This document shows, one piece after another, positions 1 through 7,116 of a stretch of 9,866 bases of DNA; within the stretch, counting starts at the first letter, position 1; the number at the start of each line of letters is the position of its first letter. A model generated the notes under the pieces. That model saw only the letters and a program-made list of their open reading frames with translations. It made no database searches and had not been told where the DNA came from. The stretch comes from Limnohabitans sp. GTDB lineage: Bacteria; Pseudomonadota; Gammaproteobacteria; Burkholderiales; Burkholderiaceae_C. Position numbers and translations under genes: made by a program. The stretch spans positions 1 to 9,866 of the forward strand of contig VEQI01000096.1 in the NCBI GenBank assembly GCA_018883305.1, written 5' to 3'.

Positions 1-1
1 T

Positions 2-718
2 GGCTACACCGTGTTGACCTCGCAGGTGTCCATCATGGCCATCAACCCGGTGCTCTACAAATCGGCGGGGTTTGACCCGGTGCGGCAATTTATGCCCATC
101 ACCCAGATCAATGCCGCGCCACTGGCCATCGTGGTGCGCAGCGAATCGCCGCTGCGCAGCATGGCGGACATGCGAGCGCTTTCACAATCCACGCCAGGCG
201 GCCTGACCTTTGCCACCCCAGGCAACGGCACCCTGTCGCATCTGGTGGGTGTGGCCCTTGAAAAAGAAGGCCAGATCACCCTCACGCATGTGCCCTACAA
301 AGGCGCGGCGCCGGCGCTGTCTGACCTGCTGGGGGGGCAGGTGCACCTGATGATCACCTCCACCTCTTCCGTGGCGGGCCAGATTCAACAGGGCAAGCTG
401 CGCGCCCTGGCCGTGACCAGCAGCCGTCGCGTGGGCGTGTTCAAGTCGGTACCCACGCTGGAGGATGCGGGCTTCAAGGACATGGTGTTTGATGACTGGT
501 ACGGTTTTTTCGTCCCCGCCGGCACCCCCCCGGAACGCGTGGCCTACCTGAACCGCGCCATCACCACGGTCTTGCGCTCACCTTCGGTCACACAGAAAAT
601 CATCGATGCTGGCAGCGAGGTGGTGGCCAATTCCGCCGACGAGCTCACCCTGCAGTTGCAACAGGACATGGCGCGATGGGGTCGAGTCGTCAAACTGTCC
701 GGCGCCACCATCGATTGA
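2..718 (+). CDS. Bug/TctC-family tripartite tricarboxylate transporter substrate-binding protein, 5'-truncated
   Basis: This is the C-terminal 238 residues of a periplasmic receptor of the tripartite tricarboxylate transporter (TTT) type. Such proteins bind small carboxylates between two lobes and hand them to a TctA/TctB membrane permease. The reading frame is open at the left edge and enters at the conserved 'GYT(L/V)L' turn. By comparison with the complete receptor at 5489-6466, about 88 N-terminal residues, including the signal peptide, lie outside the window. Visible family signatures are 'INPVLYK', 'FDPVRQFMPI', the Gly-rich 'FATPGNGTLSHL', 'HVPYKGAAPALSDLLGGQV', 'GKLRALAVTS' and the 'WYGFFVPAGTP' segment, in the usual order. 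The stop is TGA at 716-718. A 69-bp gap separates it from the hydrolase gene on the same strand, so co-transcription is possible. The ligand cannot be told from sequence. The family call is secure. Confidence 0.93.
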   Translation, partial: GYTVLTSQVSIMAINPVLYKSAGFDPVRQFMPITQINAAPLAIVVRSESPLRSMADMRALSQSTPGGLTFATPGNGTLSHLVGVALEKEGQITLTHVPYKGAAPALSDLLGGQVHLMITSTSSVAGQIQQGKLRALAVTSSRRVGVFKSVPTLEDAGFKDMVFDDWYGFFVPAGTPPERVAYLNRAITTVLRSPSVTQKIIDAGSEVVANSADELTLQLQQDMARWGRVVKLSGATID

Positions 719-787
719 TGGCAACGACCGCCAGCCTTTCGCCGGCACACACTGAATTTTGATGAAACGTAAAACAATAGGACTGTG

Positions 788-1693
788 ATGCAAAACTCCT
801 GGATTCAAGATACCCATGCGCTGCTCAACACCCGTGATGATCAAGCAGGCATCCCCACGCGTCGTCTGGCGCTGCAAACTGCGCTGGGTCTGGGCTATGC
901 CGCTGCGGCCATGCCCTTGATGGCCCAGACCGCCATCAAGACCTCTCGTGAAGGCCTGCTGGAAGGTGAGGTCACGATCGACGTCAACGGCTTCAAAATG
1001 CCGGCCTATCGCTCTGCACCGGCTGGCAAGACACAGTTGCCCGTGGTACTGGTCATCTCGGAAATCTTTGGCGTGCATGAGTACATTGCGGACGTCACGC
1101 GGCGTCTGGCACACCTGGGGTTCCTTGCCATCGCCCCGGAGCTCTTTGTGCGACAAGGTGACCCCAGCGCCTATGGCGAGATTGCCAAACTGCAAGCCGA
1201 GGTGATTTCCAAGGTGCCCGATGCCCAGGTCATGAATGACCTGGATGCCACCTTGCAATGGGCATCCACCCAGGGCGGCAACGCGGACCGGGCCGCCATC
1301 ACCGGCTTTTGCTGGGGTGGCCGCATCACCTGGCTTTACAGTGCACACAACCCCAAGATCAAGGCCGGTGTGGCCTGGTACGGTCGCATGGAGGGTCAGG
1401 CCACGGCCACCACCCCGCGTCACCCGATTGAGCTGGTGAGCAACTTGCGAGCCCCTGTGCTGGGCTTGTACGGCAGCGCGGACACCGGCATTCCATTGGC
1501 CTCCGTGGAACGAATGAAAGAAGCGCTGGCACAAGCTGGTGCCAAAGGCAATACGGCCGCACGGGCCTCCAGCTTTGTGGTCTACCCAGATGCCCCTCAC
1601 GCGTTTCACGCTGACTACCGCCCCAGTTATCGTGCGGCGGCGGCGGCGGATGGTTGGGACAAGGCCGTGGCCTGGATTCAGCGGCACATTTAA
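788..1693 (+). CDS. Exported dienelactone hydrolase-family protein (alpha/beta hydrolase)
   Basis: A 301-residue alpha/beta hydrolase of the dienelactone hydrolase (carboxymethylenebutenolidase) family, which cleaves lactone or ester bonds using Cys rather than Ser. The likely triad is Cys175 in 'GFCWGG', Asp232 in 'GSADTGIP' and His271 in 'PHAFHADYRPSY'. Glu92 in 'SEIFGVHEY' corresponds to the glutamate that activates the Cys in classical DLH. Residues 24-47 form an export signal with a twin-arginine-like motif ('TRRLALQ'), a hydrophobic Ala/Leu stretch and an 'MAQ' end, so the enzyme probably acts in the periplasm; most DLHs are cytoplasmic. I chose ATG 788, with TAGGA at 778-782 upstream; a GTG at 785 is the alternative and adds one residue. 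Five GCG codons at 1634-1648 encode an Ala run near the C-terminus. It is followed after 5 bp by a Bug receptor gene. The true substrate is unknown; DLH-family enzymes range from dienelactone to other esters. Confidence 0.9.
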   Translation: MQNSWIQDTHALLNTRDDQAGIPTRRLALQTALGLGYAAAAMPLMAQTAIKTSREGLLEGEVTIDVNGFKMPAYRSAPAGKTQLPVVLVISEIFGVHEYIADVTRRLAHLGFLAIAPELFVRQGDPSAYGEIAKLQAEVISKVPDAQVMNDLDATLQWASTQGGNADRAAITGFCWGGRITWLYSAHNPKIKAGVAWYGRMEGQATATTPRHPIELVSNLRAPVLGLYGSADTGIPLASVERMKEALAQAGAKGNTAARASSFVVYPDAPHAFHADYRPSYRAAAAADGWDKAVAWIQRHI

Positions 1694-1698
1694 GGCGT

Positions 1699-2688
1699 AT
1701 GCCCTCCCCTGCACGCACACACGCCTCACGGCGTGACGTCCTGTTGGCAGGCATCGGTGTGGGCCTGGCCGTGCCCGCCCACTCGCAAAGCACCTACCCG
1801 GATCGCGCCATCCGCACCATCGTGCCGAACTCACCCGGCAGCTCGGTCGACACCATTGGCCGCGTGGTGATGACCGAACTGGGTAAGCTGTTGGGGCAAC
1901 CCGTGGTGATGGACAACCGGGCCGGCGCGGCAGGCGCCATCGGGGTGGAGATGGCCCGACAAGCGGCGGCAGATGGTTACACGCTGCTGGTGGGCTCCAG
2001 CAGTGCGATTTCCGTGGCACCGCTGCTGCAAAAAGCGGTGGCTTATCAACCCTTGCGTCATTTCGAATTGATCTCATTGATGGCGCTCTTGCCCAACGTA
2101 CTGGTGTGCCACCCGTCGTTGCCGGTGACCTCGGTCAGCGAGTTTGTGCGGCTGGCCAAAGAACGCGCGGGTGAGTGGCGCATGGCTTCGGCTGGCATGG
2201 GCTCGGCCAGTCATCTGGCTGGTGAGGCCTTTCAGTCAGCAGGCGGTTTCAAAAGCCTGCACGTGCCTTACCGCGGTGGCAGCCAGGGCGTGGCCTCGGT
2301 GGTGGCCCATGAAACGGATTGGGTGTTGACGCCAGCACCTGCGGCCATGAGCCTGGTGGCGGGCAAGCGGCTCAAGTTGCTGGGGCACAGCATGCCGGCG
2401 GGCACGCATCCATTGGGGGACACGCCCGCCATCGGCACCGAGGTGCCAGGCTTTGAGGTTTCGGGCTGGATTGGTCTGATGGGCCCCCAGGGTCTGCCCG
2501 CCAGTACGGTGGCCCTGCTGAATCGGCAAGTGGCCCAGGCACTGCAGACACCGGCCGTTCGCCAAGCCTTTGAAACGCATGGCGCGGTGGCCTACCCCAC
2601 TCGACCGGAAGCCTTTCGCACCTATCTGTCCAAGGACATCGCAGTCACGCAGGCCGCCATCCGTGCAGCGGGGCTGCAAGCCGAGTAA
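1699..2688 (+). CDS. Bug/TctC-family substrate-binding protein with twin-arginine-like signal
   Basis: A complete 329-residue receptor of the Bug family. The signal peptide spans about residues 1-30, with 'SRRDVLLAG' at residues 10-18 ahead of a hydrophobic core and a probable cut after 'AHSQ'. The Ser-Arg-Arg start resembles a Tat signal, unlike the Sec-type leaders of the receptors at 4434 and 5489. Family landmarks follow: 'YPDRAIRTIVP', 'LGQPVVMDNRAGAAG', 'ADGYTLLVGSS', 'ASAGMGSASHLAGE', 'HVPYRGGSQG' and 'VSGWIGLMGPQGLP'. The first-lobe loop reads 'NSPGSSVDTIGR' where the family usually has a Gly/Ala-rich 'PGGAAD' type, so its ligand may differ from those of its neighbours. An in-frame ATG at 1654 lies inside the upstream hydrolase gene; ATG 1699 fits the signal peptide and has AAGG at 1692-1695. 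Only 5 bp separate it from the hydrolase stop, so the two are very likely co-transcribed and perhaps functionally paired. Confidence 0.92.
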   Translation: MPSPARTHASRRDVLLAGIGVGLAVPAHSQSTYPDRAIRTIVPNSPGSSVDTIGRVVMTELGKLLGQPVVMDNRAGAAGAIGVEMARQAAADGYTLLVGSSSAISVAPLLQKAVAYQPLRHFELISLMALLPNVLVCHPSLPVTSVSEFVRLAKERAGEWRMASAGMGSASHLAGEAFQSAGGFKSLHVPYRGGSQGVASVVAHETDWVLTPAPAAMSLVAGKRLKLLGHSMPAGTHPLGDTPAIGTEVPGFEVSGWIGLMGPQGLPASTVALLNRQVAQALQTPAVRQAFETHGAVAYPTRPEAFRTYLSKDIAVTQAAIRAAGLQAE

Positions 2689-2690
2689 GG

Positions 2691-4259
2691 CTACTCCAGC
2701 GCTGCACTCAGGTTCCCGATATTGGCACGCACGCCCGGCAGGGGTTCCAGACCCCAACGCTGAGTGATGAATTTGAGGATAGAGCCCGTGTCGTAATTCG
2801 TCTTGTCCACATGGCCGCGCTTGACGTGCGGGCCAATGATCAGCGCCGGCACGCGAGTCCCGGGCCCGAAGCGGTCGCCCCAACCCGGACCACTGGGCGG
2901 TGGCATGTGATCCCAGTAACCACCGTTTTCATCATAGGTGAGGACAATGAGCATGTCCTTCCATTGCGGACTGCGACGTAAAGCCTCCAGAACTGACGCC
3001 ATGTGCTCGTCACCACTTTTCACATCGGTGTAGCTGGGGTGCTGCGTCCAGCGCCCGGGTGGCTTGTAGAAGCTCACTGCGGGCAGCTTGCCGGCAGCGG
3101 CGTCCTGCAAGAAAGCTTCACCGTCGCGCAGATGTGTTGCCCGATCCGGCGTGCCCGGCGCAAAGCGGGCGTGGTAGTTGAAAGGCTGATGGTGGGGCTG
3201 GAAATTGGGACTGCTGGGTCCGCCGGTGTAAATGACACTGCGCTTTTCCCCAGGAGGACGACGCCCATCCGCCAGTGCCGCGTTCCAGCCACCGCTGTAC
3301 CAGGCCCAGCTGACACCTTTGGCGCTGAGGGTGTCACCAATGGTCTTCATGGTTTGAGGTGGCAACGGTTGGCCCTGGGTCGCCGTGCCTTTGGGGTCTG
3401 CCAAATCCAGAGATCCCCCCGCCGCTGGTGGAATGCCGCTGGGCTGGTACGGCGGCTGTGTGGTGTTTACCGACCAACCATCCGGCGAGACCTGACCACC
3501 CCCTCGGCTGACCACCTTGACCGCACCCACTGCTGCAGACCCGGAATCGGGCAGCTTGGCCAATTGGCCTTGCGCATCCAGCACCACCCGCATGGAGGCG
3601 GGTGCCTGTTCATGGCGAGGGGCACACGCACACACCAGATACTGGTGGTTCAGGTAACTGCCCCCAAAGGCGCCCATGAAGAAATGATCCGCCAGCGTGT
3701 AATCCTTTGCCCATTGCCAGAGCCGAAGCTGGGAGCCATCGTAGTAGCCCATGGACCAGCCGCCCACATTGCTCATGGCCGCGAACTGGTTGTTGCGGCC
3801 ACCGTTGATTTGCTCAATGTTGTGCCAGAAAACATGAATGGGACTGGGCACCAATTCATCCACGCGCCTGTTCACCGGTGGCGCATCAATGCGAAAAGGC
3901 CCGTTGGGCATGCGCGGAAAACGTGCGTCGGGTTTGCCGTCATGCCCAAACACCACCAGCTCGGGCAGCGGTTGACCATCGTGATCCAGCTGCGTTTTTT
4001 GTGCGGTGGTGGCGCTGGCAATGCCTTCAGCGCCGGGGAACAAACCATACAAATTATCAAAGCTGTGGTTTTCGGCGTAGATCACCACCAAGTGCTGAAT
4101 GCGAGACAACGGTTGCGGATCATCCACGCTTCTAGCCGTTGGTGACACATGGGCACAGGCACTCAACAACCCACCACAAGCGCCCAGGAGCACAACACCA
4201 GACCAACGATCAAACCGCCGTGAGGGATGTCGCTCAAGGCGACGCGCATTCTCCTGCAT
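2691..4259 (-). CDS. Phosphoesterase-family (AcpA/phospholipase C-like) acid phosphatase lipoprotein
   Basis: A 522-residue exported enzyme of the phosphoesterase superfamily that holds acid phosphatase AcpA and non-haemolytic phospholipase C; these hydrolyse phosphomonoesters or phospholipids outside the cytoplasm. Motifs in order are: an N-terminal leader with a lipobox-like 'LLSAC' ending at Cys35; 'VVIYAENHSFDNLYG' at 58-72, whose Glu63/Asn64 match the metal-site Glu-Asn of AcpA; 'FGGSYLNHQYL' at 198-208, with Ser201 at the expected nucleophile position; and 'LTYDENGGYWDHMPPP' at 440-455, with Asp443 and Glu444 where the family has its C-terminal metal ligands. The frame stays open upstream to 4406, but ATG 4259 is chosen because AAGGAG lies 7 bases ahead and the leader then begins properly. 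'SRR' at 13-15 makes Tat export conceivable. Its stop is 2 bp from the convergent receptor gene, and it faces away from the receptor at 4434. Substrate (phosphomonoester or phospholipid) is not resolvable here. Confidence 0.88.
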   Translation of the reverse strand: MQENARRLERHPSRRFDRWSGVVLLGACGGLLSACAHVSPTARSVDDPQPLSRIQHLVVIYAENHSFDNLYGLFPGAEGIASATTAQKTQLDHDGQPLPELVVFGHDGKPDARFPRMPNGPFRIDAPPVNRRVDELVPSPIHVFWHNIEQINGGRNNQFAAMSNVGGWSMGYYDGSQLRLWQWAKDYTLADHFFMGAFGGSYLNHQYLVCACAPRHEQAPASMRVVLDAQGQLAKLPDSGSAAVGAVKVVSRGGGQVSPDGWSVNTTQPPYQPSGIPPAAGGSLDLADPKGTATQGQPLPPQTMKTIGDTLSAKGVSWAWYSGGWNAALADGRRPPGEKRSVIYTGGPSSPNFQPHHQPFNYHARFAPGTPDRATHLRDGEAFLQDAAAGKLPAVSFYKPPGRWTQHPSYTDVKSGDEHMASVLEALRRSPQWKDMLIVLTYDENGGYWDHMPPPSGPGWGDRFGPGTRVPALIIGPHVKRGHVDKTNYDTGSILKFITQRWGLEPLPGVRANIGNLSAALE

Positions 4260-4266
4260 GGACACA

Positions 4267-4272
4267 CTCCTT
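4267..4272 (-). promoter_or_regulatory. Ribosome binding site AAGGAG of the phosphoesterase gene
   Basis: On the minus strand this reads AAGGAG and sits 7 bases before ATG 4259. It decides the start over the longer open frame that reaches back to 4406, which would overlap the divergent promoter region. Confidence 0.75.
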
Positions 4273-4418
4273 GGTGATCTTTTTGAGAGGAAATTGTTGT
4301 TGAAAGTACGCCGCTCAGATTTTGACCGAAATCCTTGAAAGACGTGAAACCTCGCCCGCGCGCGTCGCCTAAGTGGCCTGTGTGCCTTGCAACCTTGCGA
4401 TACCATCCGCTCCAGCCC

Positions 4419-4426
4419 AGGAGGAG
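4419..4426 (+). promoter_or_regulatory. Strong ribosome binding site AGGAGGAG of the third receptor gene
   Basis: An almost full anti-Shine-Dalgarno match lies 7 bases ahead of ATG 4434. It fixes that start against the in-frame ATG at 4335. It is the strongest such site in the window, suggesting high translation of this receptor. Confidence 0.8.
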
Positions 4427-4433
4427 ATCACAC

Positions 4434-5402
4434 ATGACATTGCGCAGGCTACTCATCGCCCTCACCCTGGGCGCCACCGGCTTCTCGGGTTGGGCTCAGA
4501 CGACCTACCCGAACAAACCCATCCGGCTGGTGATCGGCTTCGCCCCCGCGGGCGCCGCAGACTACGTCGCCCGTGCCATGAATGACGCCTTCGGCAAAGC
4601 CCTGGGACAGCCGGTGGTGGTGGACAACAAGCCCGGCAACGGGTCCAGTCTGGCGGCAGACATCGTGGCCAAATCGGCGCCGGATGGCTACACCATTCTC
4701 ATCGCCAGTCCCAGCAGCATTTCGGTGAATCCGGCGCTCAACCCCAAGCTCAGCAGCAAGCCTGGCGATCTGGCGCCAGTCACGCAAATCACCACTTCGC
4801 CGTTGGTGCTGGCCGTCAACCCAGCCACGGGCATTCGCACGGTGCAAGACCTGGTGGCCGCTGCTCGCAAGGAACCAGGCAAGCTCAACTACGCCACGTC
4901 GGGCAATGGCTCGGCACCTCATCTAGGTGCAGCCCTGTTCACCAAGATCACCCAGACACAGATGACGCACATTCCCTACAAAGGTGGCGCGTTGGCCCTG
5001 CAGTCGCTGATGGCAGGTGACACGCAACTGACCTTCGGAACCGCACCCTCGGTGCTGCCGCAAGTGGCGGGTGGCCGTATCCGCGTGCTGGCCGTCAGCA
5101 CACGGGAGCGATCTGCCCTGGTGCCCGACATTCCCGGCATGCAGGATGCAGGCTTGCCCGACTATCACTTGGAATTTTGGTATGGCATCTTCGTACCCAC
5201 CGGCACACCAGCACCCATCATCCGCAAGCTCTACGATGCGGCGGCCGTGGCCATGCAGCAACCCACAGTGAAAGCAGCGTTGGCGCGCGAAGGCACCGAG
5301 GTGTCACTCTCTGCATCCCCTGAAGCCTTTGAGCGTTTTCTGGTTGAAGACGGCAAGTTCTGGGTGAGCCTGGTTCGCTCGGCCAAAGTGTCCGTGGACT
5401 GA
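4434..5402 (+). CDS. Bug/TctC-family substrate-binding protein (monocistronic)
   Basis: A complete 322-residue TTT-type receptor. A Sec-type signal (two Arg, hydrophobic core, 'GWAQ') occupies residues 1-22. The mature protein opens with 'TTYPNKPIRLVIGFAPAGAADYVAR', the first-lobe ligand loop of the family being at about 36-47. Further landmarks are 'LGQPVVVDNKPGNGSS' (58-72), 'PDGYTILIASPSS' (83-95), 'NYATSGNGSAPHLG', 'HIPYKGGALALQSLMAGD', 'GGRIRVLAVSTRERS' and 'FWYGIFVPTGTPAP'. The length is normal for the family. It reads alone: the gene before it is divergent and the one after it is convergent, so nothing in the local context reveals its ligand or permease. Its loop 'FAPAGAADYVAR' and that of the receptor at 5489 ('FSPGGAADSVGR') are closely alike, whereas the receptor at 1699 differs there. 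Confidence 0.94.
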   Translation: MTLRRLLIALTLGATGFSGWAQTTYPNKPIRLVIGFAPAGAADYVARAMNDAFGKALGQPVVVDNKPGNGSSLAADIVAKSAPDGYTILIASPSSISVNPALNPKLSSKPGDLAPVTQITTSPLVLAVNPATGIRTVQDLVAAARKEPGKLNYATSGNGSAPHLGAALFTKITQTQMTHIPYKGGALALQSLMAGDTQLTFGTAPSVLPQVAGGRIRVLAVSTRERSALVPDIPGMQDAGLPDYHLEFWYGIFVPTGTPAPIIRKLYDAAAVAMQQPTVKAALAREGTEVSLSASPEAFERFLVEDGKFWVSLVRSAKVSVD

Positions 5403-5488
5403 ATCAATCCATCAAGCCATGCGGACCCGAATGCTCGGGCAACAGCGGTTACTCTTGAAGGACACCCGTACGCGCGGTCGAAAAGGGG

Positions 5489-6466
5489 TTAGTCCAGGGT
5501 CACGCCCGCCTGACGGATCAGGACACGCCAGCGCTCGATTTCACTCACGAGGAAACGGCCAAACTCCTCAGCAGTTCCAGGCGTGGGTTCCGCGCCCTGC
5601 ACCAGCAGGCGCTCACGAAAACTGGGCAGTTGCAACACCGCCTGCAGTTCGCGGTTGAGTCGCTGGGTGATCTCTGGCGGCAACCTGGCAGGGCCCACCA
5701 GGCCATACCAGGTAGACATGTCATAGCCGTGCACACCGGCTTCGGCAATGCTGGGTATCTGGGGCGCCGCACTTGAGCGCTTGTCGGTGGTCACCCCCAA
5801 CGCACGCAATTGCCCGGACTTGACCAGGGGCAACGCACTGGGCAAGTTGGGAAAGCTCAGGTCCACCACACCACTGATGAGGTCGGGCATGGCGCTGCCT
5901 GTGCCCTTGTACGGGATATGCACCATCTCCACGCGGGTGAGGTGCATGAACAGCTCTGCAGACAAGTGCACCGACGTGCCCGCCCCGCTGGACGCAAAGC
6001 TGAGCTTGCCCGGGTTTGCTCGCGCAAAGGCCATCAAATCAGCAACGCTCTTGTGGGGTGACTTGATGGGCACCACCAGCAAGTTGGGCGCTGCAAACAC
6101 CTTGCCGATGGGTGTGAAATCTCGCACCGGGTCATGCCCGAGTTTTTTGTACAGTGATGCATTGACCGCGTGTCCCACGGAGGGGAAGTACAGGGTATAG
6201 CCATCAGGTGCGGCCTTGGCGGTGAGATCGGCGGCCAGGTTGCCATTGGCACCGGCACGGTTCTCCACCACCACCGGCTGCCCCAGTCGTGCCGACAAGC
6301 CTTCCGCCAATGCACGACCCACCGAGTCAGCCGCCCCTCCTGGGGAAAACCCCACAATCAGGCGAATGGGGCGACTCGGGTAATCATCCGCCCACGCCAA
6401 GGTGCCAAGACACAACGCCAACACACTCAGTGCGGCACGGCAGCAAACATGAAGAAGTTGATTCAT
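5489..6466 (-). CDS. Bug/TctC-family substrate-binding protein coupled to pcaIJ
   Basis: A complete 325-residue receptor. The signal peptide covers residues 1-26 (ending 'LAWA') and mature protein starts near 'DDYPSRPIRLIVGF'. Family landmarks are 'SPGGAADSVGRAL' (41-53), 'LGQPVVVENRAGANGN' (61-76), 'PDGYTLYFPS' (87-96), 'DPVRDFTPIG', 'FASSGAGTSVHLSAEL', 'HIPYKGTGSAMPDLISGVV', 'GQLRALGVTT' and 'TWYGLVGPARLPPEI'. ATG 6466 is chosen over an in-frame ATG at 6625 because it begins the signal peptide and overlaps the pcaJ stop as ATGA. I see no good ribosome site of its own, so translation probably depends on ribosomes finishing pcaJ. Being the third gene of a pcaI-pcaJ-receptor unit, its ligand is plausibly an aromatic acid or dicarboxylate degraded through 3-oxoadipate. 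By recall, TTT receptors for adipate and terephthalate (TphC) are known. The ligand assignment is inference. Confidence 0.93.
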   Translation of the reverse strand: MNQLLHVCCRAALSVLALCLGTLAWADDYPSRPIRLIVGFSPGGAADSVGRALAEGLSARLGQPVVVENRAGANGNLAADLTAKAAPDGYTLYFPSVGHAVNASLYKKLGHDPVRDFTPIGKVFAAPNLLVVPIKSPHKSVADLMAFARANPGKLSFASSGAGTSVHLSAELFMHLTRVEMVHIPYKGTGSAMPDLISGVVDLSFPNLPSALPLVKSGQLRALGVTTDKRSSAAPQIPSIAEAGVHGYDMSTWYGLVGPARLPPEITQRLNRELQAVLQLPSFRERLLVQGAEPTPGTAEEFGRFLVSEIERWRVLIRQAGVTLD

Positions 6467-7116
6467 GGCGGTAATAAGTGGAGACCCGTCAAGGTGGACA
6501 GGCTTTGCAAATCCAGGCCGTTGACCCAGTCCACGGCTTGCACACCCTGTGGTGTGATGTGCAAGGTGGCCAGGTCCGTGTAGATGCGGTCCACCGCACC
6601 AAGCGCCGTCAAGGGATAAGTGCATCGCTCCACCAGCTTGGATTCACCACTTTTGGTGAGCAGTTCCATCATCACAAACAATTGCTTGGCGCCCAGCGCC
6701 AGGTCCATCGCGCCCCCCACAGCGGGGATGGCCTTGGGGTCTTGTGTGCGCCAATTAGCCAGATCACCGCGCACAGATACCTGAAACGCGCCCAGCACGC
6801 AAATGTCGATATGCCCACCACGAATCATGCCGAAGGACTCGGCATGGTGAAACAAGGAGGCACCGGGCAGCATGGTCACGGGCTGCTTGCCAGCGTTGAC
6901 CACTTCCGGATCGATCTGGTCGCCTTGTGCCACCGGTCCCATACCCAGCAAACCGTTTTCGGTGTGCAGCAGGATCTCCCGGTCTGCGGGCAGATGGTTG
7001 GAGATACGCATGGGCAAGCCGATGCCCAGGTTCACATGGGCGCCTTCCGGGATGTCCAGCACCACGCGACGGGCGATGTCGTCAGCACTGCGTCGCTTGA
7101 GTTCATGGAGGTTCAT
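6463..7116 (-). CDS. pcaJ: 3-oxoadipate CoA-transferase subunit B (PcaJ/CatJ-like)
   Basis: The 217-residue beta subunit of a class I CoA-transferase. With subunit A it moves CoA from succinyl-CoA to 3-oxoadipate in the cytoplasm, preparing it for thiolytic cleavage to succinyl-CoA and acetyl-CoA (beta-ketoadipate pathway). The catalytic glutamate is Glu53 in 'HTENGLLGMGP', which matches the family 'SENG' site with Thr for Ser. Other signatures are 'VNLGIGLP' (28-35), 'VNAGKQPVT', 'FHHAESFGMIRGGHIDICVLGAFQVS' in pieces, 'GDLANWRT', 'IPAVGGAMDLA' and 'TKSGESKLV.RCTYPLTA'. These agree residue by residue with my memory of Pseudomonas PcaJ, though ScoB/AtoA-type 3-oxoacid transferases are related alternatives. 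ATG 7116 overlaps the pcaI stop as ATGA, and its own stop overlaps the receptor start the same way, so the three genes are translationally coupled. Confidence 0.9.
   Translation of the reverse strand: MNLHELKRRSADDIARRVVLDIPEGAHVNLGIGLPMRISNHLPADREILLHTENGLLGMGPVAQGDQIDPEVVNAGKQPVTMLPGASLFHHAESFGMIRGGHIDICVLGAFQVSVRGDLANWRTQDPKAIPAVGGAMDLALGAKQLFVMMELLTKSGESKLVERCTYPLTALGAVDRIYTDLATLHITPQGVQAVDWVNGLDLQSLSTLTGLHLLPP

Larger units (their letters stand above)
4260..4433. other. Divergent intergenic region between phosphoesterase and receptor genes
   Basis: These 174 bp must hold the promoters of both divergently read genes. The stretch at 4280-4330 is relatively A/T-rich and the rest is GC-rich, with a CGCGCGCG-like patch near 4357-4366. 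I found no pair of hexamers close enough to a sigma-70 consensus to name, no obvious Pho box upstream of the phosphatase, and no long inverted repeat. Confidence 0.5.

Noticed and set aside
331..337. Run of seven G, considered as a frameshift or phase-variation site
   Set aside because: The receptor frame continues through it with the conserved 'LLGGQVHL' segment and normal family signatures on both sides.
1634..1648. Five GCG repeats in the hydrolase gene, considered as an unstable microsatellite
   Set aside because: It is short, in frame, and encodes a modest Ala run between the active-site His segment and the last helix. Nothing suggests it is more than codon bias.
578..2077. A 499-codon open frame on the minus strand
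   Set aside because: It lies antisense to the hydrolase and the receptors, has no recognisable domain, and is rich in Arg, His, Gly and Pro as expected from the reverse of high-GC coding. The plus-strand genes explain the DNA fully.
3003..4145. A 380-codon plus-strand open frame
   Set aside because: It is antisense to the phosphoesterase gene, whose motifs are intact across the same stretch. The composition looks like a shadow frame.
4335..4433. N-terminal extension of the third receptor from ATG 4335
   Set aside because: It would place a basic, non-hydrophobic stretch before the signal peptide and ignore the strong AGGAGGAG site ahead of ATG 4434.
5426..5439. Small hairpin CCCGA-ATGC-TCGGG between two convergent receptor genes, considered as a terminator
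   Set aside because: The stem is only 5 bp and no T-run follows on either strand, so it could easily be chance in GC-rich DNA.
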